Below, one piece after another: positions 58,784 to 64,000 of a DNA stretch of 64,000 nucleotides (the first letter of the stretch is position 1; every line of letters starts with the position of its first letter). The position numbers were made by a program, and so were the translations under genes. Under the pieces are notes generated by a model. The model was not told the origin of the DNA. It searched no databases and saw only the letters and a program-made list of their open reading frames with translations. This stretch comes from Pyricularia pennisetigena. Lineage: Eukaryota; Ascomycota; Sordariomycetes; Magnaporthales; Pyriculariaceae. The stretch spans positions 2,584,169 to 2,648,168 of the forward strand of contig NW_021940918.1 in NCBI RefSeq assembly GCF_004337985.1, read 5' to 3'.

Positions 58784-59853
58784 TTAAATGAGGCCAGGAA
58801 GCATAGTGTAACGCTTCTTCTTGTACTTGTCGGGGAAAAGCTGCCTCAATGCCCTTTCCTTCTGTTTCGACCAGATCATCATGTAGTAGCCACCCATGAT
58901 GATAGTGATGACGGTTGCCCATGACCTGGACACCAGGATCATGCCAATCCAAGCTGTGACTTCAAACATGTAATTTGGGCATGTGACAATGCTGCTTCCG
59001 ACGCAGGAGGGAATGCCCTTCTCGGTAGTACCAGGCGCGCGCAATTTTGCGAGGTGAAGGTGGACAATACCGTTGCAGACCTCGCCGTAGACAAAGAGCG
59101 CAAGGCCCAGGTAGTCGATCACGCTTAGCTCCGAGCGAGCGATGTCCTGGAAGAAAGGAACACCCCCGAAGAGGCTGTAGTTGGCCGGCGCATAAAAGAC
59201 AAAGCTGCAGGCCAGGCCAGCCGACACCCAGTATAGGAAGCAGTTGCGGAAGAGGGCGAAGAAGGGCATCGTGTTGGCGGAGAAGCGGTGGACAAAGAGC
59301 GTCTCAACCTCACGCTTCACAAAGTGAACTATGAAGAGCGCGAACGACAGCTGCTGAATCGTTGTCAGGGGTGGCAGAGGCTTGCCAGAGGCGGATCCTG
59401 GATAGCTGCCCAGCGCGGGGTAGATGTAGTCTCGACCTGCCGCAAAGATACAGTGGAAAAGGATCGGGCCAAAGTATTCAATAAAAAAGACCGTCCGCCA
59501 GCCAATTTGAGGACCTAGATACCGGGACAAAGAGCCAGCTGTTAGCTAAAGACGTTTCCAAAAGCCGTGCCTAGGGCTATGTTTTCCTTACCCAGATCCT
59601 TCACCAGCACCTCTCCAGCAGATACGACATTTGGCAAATCCCTGATCAGGGCCTTGCGATCCTTCAGAATAGAGTTGGTCTTGGGGTCATGGACGCCTAT
59701 GCGGTTAAAGTCAGAGACCTTGGCCTCTTTAGCCACGGCGCGCTTGACATCCTCAACCGTAGCGTCGGTGGGGAGCTCGATGGACTCGGGAAGACGCTTG
59801 AAGCCGCTTTTATTGGAGCGGTTTCGCACCCTTAGGCTCAGTCTTGCAGCCAT
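58784..59853 (-). CDS. TSC13: Very-long-chain enoyl-CoA reductase Tsc13
   Basis: Endoplasmic-reticulum enzyme that carries out the last reduction of each very-long-chain fatty-acid elongation cycle, feeding sphingolipid synthesis. Exons on the minus strand are 59853..59592 and 59514..58784, giving 330 residues. The N-terminal 85 residues form the ubiquitin-like domain of this family (LSLRVRNRSNKSGFKRLPES, DATVEDVKRAVAKE). The steroid 5-alpha-reductase-like membrane domain follows, with several hydrophobic helices. It includes HFVKREVETLFVHRFSANTMP (conserved Lys and His), CPNYMFEVTAWIG, and the C-terminal GGYYMMIWSKQKERALRQLFPDKYKKKRYTMLPGLI. The last part ends in a lysine-rich ER-type tail. 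The 77-bp intron splits a glycine codon between the two domains. Confidence 0.95.
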
Positions 59854-60873
59854 ATTTCGAGCGCGTAACCGTAAACAGGTAGCTGCTTATTATTTAGTAG
59901 TATGTATTCGTCACAGTTCTCAAGAACCCATTGGACATGTGGACAAAACTTCTAGAGAGCGTCCAATGAAGCTCATAAAATCTGGCTTGTATAGCTACGG
60001 GCCTAGATACCGCACTAGGTATGGAAACCTCGGAAATTGACAGGGATTAATATTAGCCCCACCAGAAATCCAATATGTCAACCCCACTATCTACAACCCT
60101 TACCCCCTGCTGCCGACAAAAAGGTGTTGGCAAGTCAAAATCCGCATGTGAGCAAACGGCCAAATATCAAAGTAGGTAGGTAGGGGGCCTTCATCCATCA
60201 AATGCAGGGTAGGCAGGATGAAGGCATGCCATACTTCGTGCGCTACCTACCCTTTATTTATTATAGGTACCTCTAATCTAGTTTGCTCTAGCTGCCTATG
60301 TTCTCGAATTTCAAATTGAAACGTCCTGTAGGATCAATAAGGAAGGAGGAGGAGCCGTCGTATATAACCGAATATCTTCTGGGTGTTGAATGAGTACACC
60401 CTCATATGCTGGCATCTCACGCGTTGAGAACCGAACTGAAGGTAACAATTGATTACATGTCCTACCGGCAGCCCCCGTTTAGTGCTCCATACACCGGCTG
60501 GTCGGCAAACCAAGATAGAGATGTGGCGTTGTGCGTGGCTGGTATAAATGGTCCGTGCACTAGGGCTCTTGCAGAGGCGGGATTCGAGCATCACGCCCAC
60601 CAAATTTGGCCTGAGACGACCTTCGCATTTTATCGACCCCCAATTTTTCCACGCCTTGCGAAATCGACGACCACTCAGCCCACGCTTGCATCTGGTGAAC
60701 AGCTAAATCATCAGGTACGTTCGTCGTCACCAGCTCCGGCTTGAGGGTGTTTTTTCGAGTTGGGAAATCAACGCCGACAAAACCCACGAAATTCGCTCGC
60801 TTTGACAACGGCGGCAGTGCCCCACGAACTTTTTCACTAATTCCTCGCTCGCTGGAAATCAGGAACAGCAATC
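59854..60873. promoter_or_regulatory. Divergent promoter region tsc13 / rps8
   Basis: 1.02 kb between two start codons. It contains AGTAGGTAGGTAGGGGG at about 60171-60187 and GCTACCTACCC plus TAGGTACC at about 60242-60271, the densest block of the recurrent TACCTACC motif in this window. No gene seen; the frames at 60334-60744 are unrecognised. Confidence 0.5.
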
Positions 60874-61586
60874 ATGGGTATCTCACGAGACTCTCGCCAC
60901 AAGCGCTCTGCCACCGGTGCAAAGCGCGCCCACTACCGTGCGTACAACCATTTACCCGGACCCTGAAAAGCAGCAGATATGAGGGACGATTTCATGATCC
61001 TTTGGAGGAGGGTTCTGACATGAGAATCGATCAATCTTTAGGCCAGAAGCGTGCTTGGGAGGCTGGTCGCCAGCCTGCCAACACCAAGATCGGTGCCAAG
61101 CGGATTCACACCGTCCGCGTCCGTGGCGGCAACACCAAGTACCGTGCCCTTCGTCTCGACTCGGGCAACTTCTCGTGGGGCTCTGAGGGCGTCACCCGCA
61201 AGACCCGTGTCATTGCCGTCGCCTACCACCCCTCAAACAACGAGCTTGTCCGCACCAACACCCTCACCAAGTCCGCCGTTATCCAGATCGACGCTGCGCC
61301 ATTCCGTCAATGGTACGAGGCTCACTACGGCCAATCGCTCGGCCGCAGACGGCAGGCTAAGCAGGCCAAGGAGGGCGAGGAGGTGAAGAAGAGCAAGAGC
61401 GTGGAGAAGAAGCAGGCCGAGCGCTTTGCCGCCCGCGGCAAGGTCGACTCCGCTCTGGAGAAGCAGTTCGAGGCCGGTCGTGTATTTGCTGTTGTCTCGT
61501 CGAGGCCTGGCCAGTCCGGTCGGTGTGACGGTTACATCCTGGAGGGTGAGGAGTTGGCTTTCTACCAGAGGAAGCTCCACAAGTAA
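60874..61586 (+). CDS. RPS8: 40S ribosomal protein S8 (eS8)
   Basis: Small-subunit ribosomal protein. Exons are 60874..60937 and 61042..61586, giving 202 residues as expected. The first exon encodes [20 protein letters not shown]. The intron (104 bp, donor GTGCGT, acceptor TTTAG) splits an arginine codon, and exon two continues [17 protein letters not shown]. Further family segments are [53 protein letters not shown], and the C-terminal [20 protein letters not shown]. The placement of the intron after about 21 codons is typical for this gene in filamentous fungi. I looked for C/D-box snoRNA motifs in the intron and found no convincing pair. Confidence 0.96.
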
Positions 61587-63490
61587 AGGAAAATGATGGC
61601 GGATTTTATGGCTGGGAAATGAACAATGGTTTTTACTGCTTTGGTCTCTGGTGGGTGTTCAGGTATTGCTTGATGTGCCCTAGGTGGGATTTCTTTTCTC
61701 AGTGTTACGGGAGGGACGATGCGTCGTCTTCGTTTACCCATTACTGCCCACCTAATGGCCGCTTCCTCATTGCATTGCAACCGGGAGGATTTTATGGTCG
61801 GTCAACAAAATCCAACAGTGATTCTTCGCGTTACCCCTCTTGGCATGTATTCTCACAGTGATTGGGATTTTTTGACTCGCTAGGCTCGTGAGTTGGCAAA
61901 TGTTGACACATAGACGGCAATCATAGACCTGTAATAAGTTTTTTATTCAGAGTGCGGTTGCCAGACTGCCTGGTGTGCGCCGAGGTGGACAGCCCCTCTT
62001 AAAACCGGCCAGACTACGTCAGAGTCAGGTCTACACTGAGGTCTTGGAGGAACTAGTTTGAATACGGGCACTGTAGAGTGGAAGTCTGACTGACGGGTAG
62101 TTTCCTGCATAAAATACGGATCATCAGCGCATTTTAGTATAATGCGCTTTGGTATGCTATCACTGCGGTTGGTGATTCCAAATAAACTGCGCTGAACATG
62201 AAGTGAGCCATAGCTACGGAGATGTAATGTACCCGGAATCTAAGGTGCTTTTAGCGGGGGTAGACAAAATGATCACGCCGAGTTATTACGCAAATAAGGA
62301 AGCAATGAGCTTTGTTTTCTTCTTCTTCTTCTTCTTCTTCTTCTTCTTCTTCTTCTTCTTCTTCTTCTTCTTTACGGAATAATCTCTTTATGAGTGTAGC
62401 GGATAAAGGACGTCAGGTATTGTGACCTTCCAAACAGCCGGCGTCTGGAAATACCAAATTAGGATGTGCAACAACTATTCCATACCTAGCCAGGTAAAGT
62501 TTGCCATTGCTGTATATAGGGAGTAACTTGAAAAATTCAACCCTGTTAGATATCAGGTAAACCCTCATCTCTTTTTGTAGATAGTTTTGTAGGTACTGAG
62601 CAAAGTTCATATACATCTCATGAGGGAACGTAAAAATACCGCCAAACATTTGTCGCGGTAGGAAATCTCTTAGCTAGGACTAAACCGAGGACTTTGGAGC
62701 GCGACTGGCGTGTCCCAAGGTGGGGCTCAACTGACCAAACCACCTTCTCGCACGTTCCTTTATCTCACGAGTGACTGCAGACTGGCAGGCATTTACACCG
62801 TGCCAAAGAAGAAGCAAACACGCACAGTCACCGCGCGACCCACCATAACGAACAAACCGGGAGAGCACTTTTGAGCTTTGCCAGGCGTCATCCACAATTA
62901 CGCAAATGTTAGGTTAGATCGTCACCTTTGCCTGACTTAAGGTATCTCTGTCGACTACCATCCTCATCCTCAGAACTTTACCAAAACGACGCCACTCCGG
63001 TCTCGCAACGGAGGACTCGATAAACTCTTTAGCGATAGGAACTCATCGGAGTTTTCGACTTGCCCTCAGAATTTCACAGTCCAGCTGTGGTAATCTGGTT
63101 GGAGGGAATTTAGGCTAGGATTCGGCAAGCTGCACTTGTCTTGAATCTTTTTCTCCCTTTTCACCTGGCGACTCTTGACGACTGCCGCTATCAACCGATA
63201 CACGGCGTATGATTGTGATTCGTCACCACCCCACCAAGTCGTATCAACTTGGAAGCGACCGCTTTCTCGCAAATACGAGACCTACTTGATCTCCTCCTCA
63301 TCATTCGTTGGTGCCGATAGCCATCGCTCCGCAACTGGAAAACGCGAGTCGGCCCGTGGTAGCGCGGAGTGTCTGATTGTTCATTTGGACACTCCAGCAG
63401 ACGCAGCACAGTTGTCACGGTGGCAATACCTCAGGGTAGTGGAGGGGGAGCTTTTGGTTTCTACTGCGGCTTTGCCGCCCCATCATCGAC
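61587..63490. other. Intergenic region rps8 / tom1 with TTC microsatellite
   Basis: 1.9 kb between two genes on the same strand. It contains a long (TTC)n repeat at 62317-62373. Short frames at 62413-62895 and 63066-63507 are unrecognised. The last 600 bases probably hold the tom1 promoter and leader. Confidence 0.5.
62317..62373. repeat. (TTC)n microsatellite, about 18 units
   Basis: Near-perfect TTC repeat in intergenic DNA, long enough to be polymorphic between isolates. The purine/pyrimidine asymmetry could form triplex DNA; that is general chemistry, not evidence of function. Confidence 0.95.
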
Positions 63491-64000
63491 ATGGGAAAGA
63501 TCGTTAAGACCCTTCAGCAAAAGCACAAAGAGACTCTGGTACGTCTGACGCGCCCGCAAGCTGTAGTTGCCGTCACCCTCCTGCCACACTAGAGCATCTA
63601 CTGACTTCCATCGTTTCTAGTCTCCATGGCTGAAGGAGTACGTCGCCAAGGTCGCGGAAGCCCCGCTTCCCAAGATACCACAGCTGCTTGCCGAGTTCCC
63701 TATGACATGGCCGTTCCCCAGGGGCGATCTATATCACTGGATTCCACTTCTCAATCGTTTCGATAACATACTCGAATGCTTCTGTCTCACCTATCAGCTT
63801 GCTGAAAGGCCACAAGATCGGGATTTCACATGTGAGATTCTACTGAAGAAGGGTGCTCCCGTGGAGTATTGCGATGATGCGGTGTGGACTGAAGCCGATC
63901 TGGCGAAGCTTGGCTATGGTGCAGATGGCGACAGTCACCTAATCATCACCATACTAAAATTCAGCAGTAAGCTTTTGGAGCACTGCGGCAACCGCAGCAT
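63491..64000 (+). CDS. TOM1: HECT-type E3 ubiquitin ligase Tom1/HUWE1 family, N-terminal fragment
   Basis: The start of a giant HECT ubiquitin ligase; members are usually over 3000 residues, so only the first 4 percent or so is visible. Exon 1 is 63491..63538 (MGKIVKTLQQKHKETL). An 82-bp intron follows, and exon 2 begins at 63621 (SPWLKEYVAKVAEAPLPKIP) and runs off the window in frame. The segment FPMTWPFPRGDLYHWIPLLN followed by RFDNILECFCLTYQL is the characteristic beginning of the N-terminal armadillo-like (DUF908) region. The catalytic HECT domain would lie far beyond the right edge. Confidence 0.9.

Noticed and set aside
60938..61041. Intronic C/D-box snoRNA in rps8
   Set aside because: CTGA and ATGA-like words occur, but no properly spaced C box (RTGATGA) and D box pair with a terminal stem.
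62317..62373. Regular repeat array suggestive of CRISPR
   Set aside because: It is an uninterrupted TTC microsatellite without spacers, in a eukaryotic genome.

Overview
This is nuclear DNA of a filamentous ascomycete. Genes carry short introns (about 60-240 bp) with GT(RAGT)-AG borders and CTAAC-type branch sites, and the set is that of the Pezizomycotina: a PTH11-like fungal rhodopsin-fold receptor, an HSF-type regulator, Abp2, Cce1 and a fungal arrestin. Sordariomycetes is the best guess, possibly Magnaporthales, but that rests on protein resemblance from memory and was not tested. All three N gaps abut homopolymer or simple-sequence runs, so single-base errors in runs should be kept in mind. 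Layout, left to right. 0-12 kb: a gene-poor first 2.5 kb, then a RecQ-like helicase (+, 5' end missing or unresolved) tail-to-tail with the mitochondrial Holliday-junction resolvase Cce1 (-), glutathione reductase (+) and an eight-exon PTH11-like membrane protein (+). 12-21 kb: exocyst Sec6 (+), ribosomal protein S6 (-), diphthamide synthase subunit Dph1 (+, apparent GC-AG intron) and Zpr1 (+). 21-31 kb: an unrecognised nuclear-type protein with an internally duplicated module (-), Sen54 (-) and a PPIL3-type cyclophilin (-), separated by 3.6 kb of intergenic DNA. 31-39 kb: an arrestin-fold protein (+) whose N-terminal part seems frameshifted, an assembly gap, and Hsf1 (-). 42-51 kb: Cwc27 (-) and V-ATPase subunit B (+) diverge from a shared promoter; then a secreted aldose 1-epimerase (+) and Ctf8 (+). 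50-64 kb: a peroxisomal adenine-nucleotide carrier (-), Abp2 (+), a BLOC1S1/GCN5L1-like protein (+), Tsc13 (-), ribosomal protein S8 (+) and the 5' end of a Tom1/HUWE1 ubiquitin ligase (+), cut by the window end. The genes are mostly independent housekeeping loci: translation (S6, S8, Dph1, Zpr1), RNA processing (Sen54, Cwc27, PPIL3), DNA replication and repair (RecQ, Cce1, Ctf8, Abp2), and membrane or vesicle functions (Sec6, Vma2, Tsc13, BLOC1S1, carrier). I see no biosynthetic cluster, no intact transposon, no tRNA or rRNA gene and no CRISPR-like array. The items most worth a second look are the duplicated GYW...IKEY module protein (21701-24085), the apparent GC-AG intron of dph1 beside a decoy GTAAGT, the truncated RecQ next to Cce1, the apparent double frameshift in the arrestin gene, and a TACCTACC/GGTAGGTA motif recurring in many intergenic regions.
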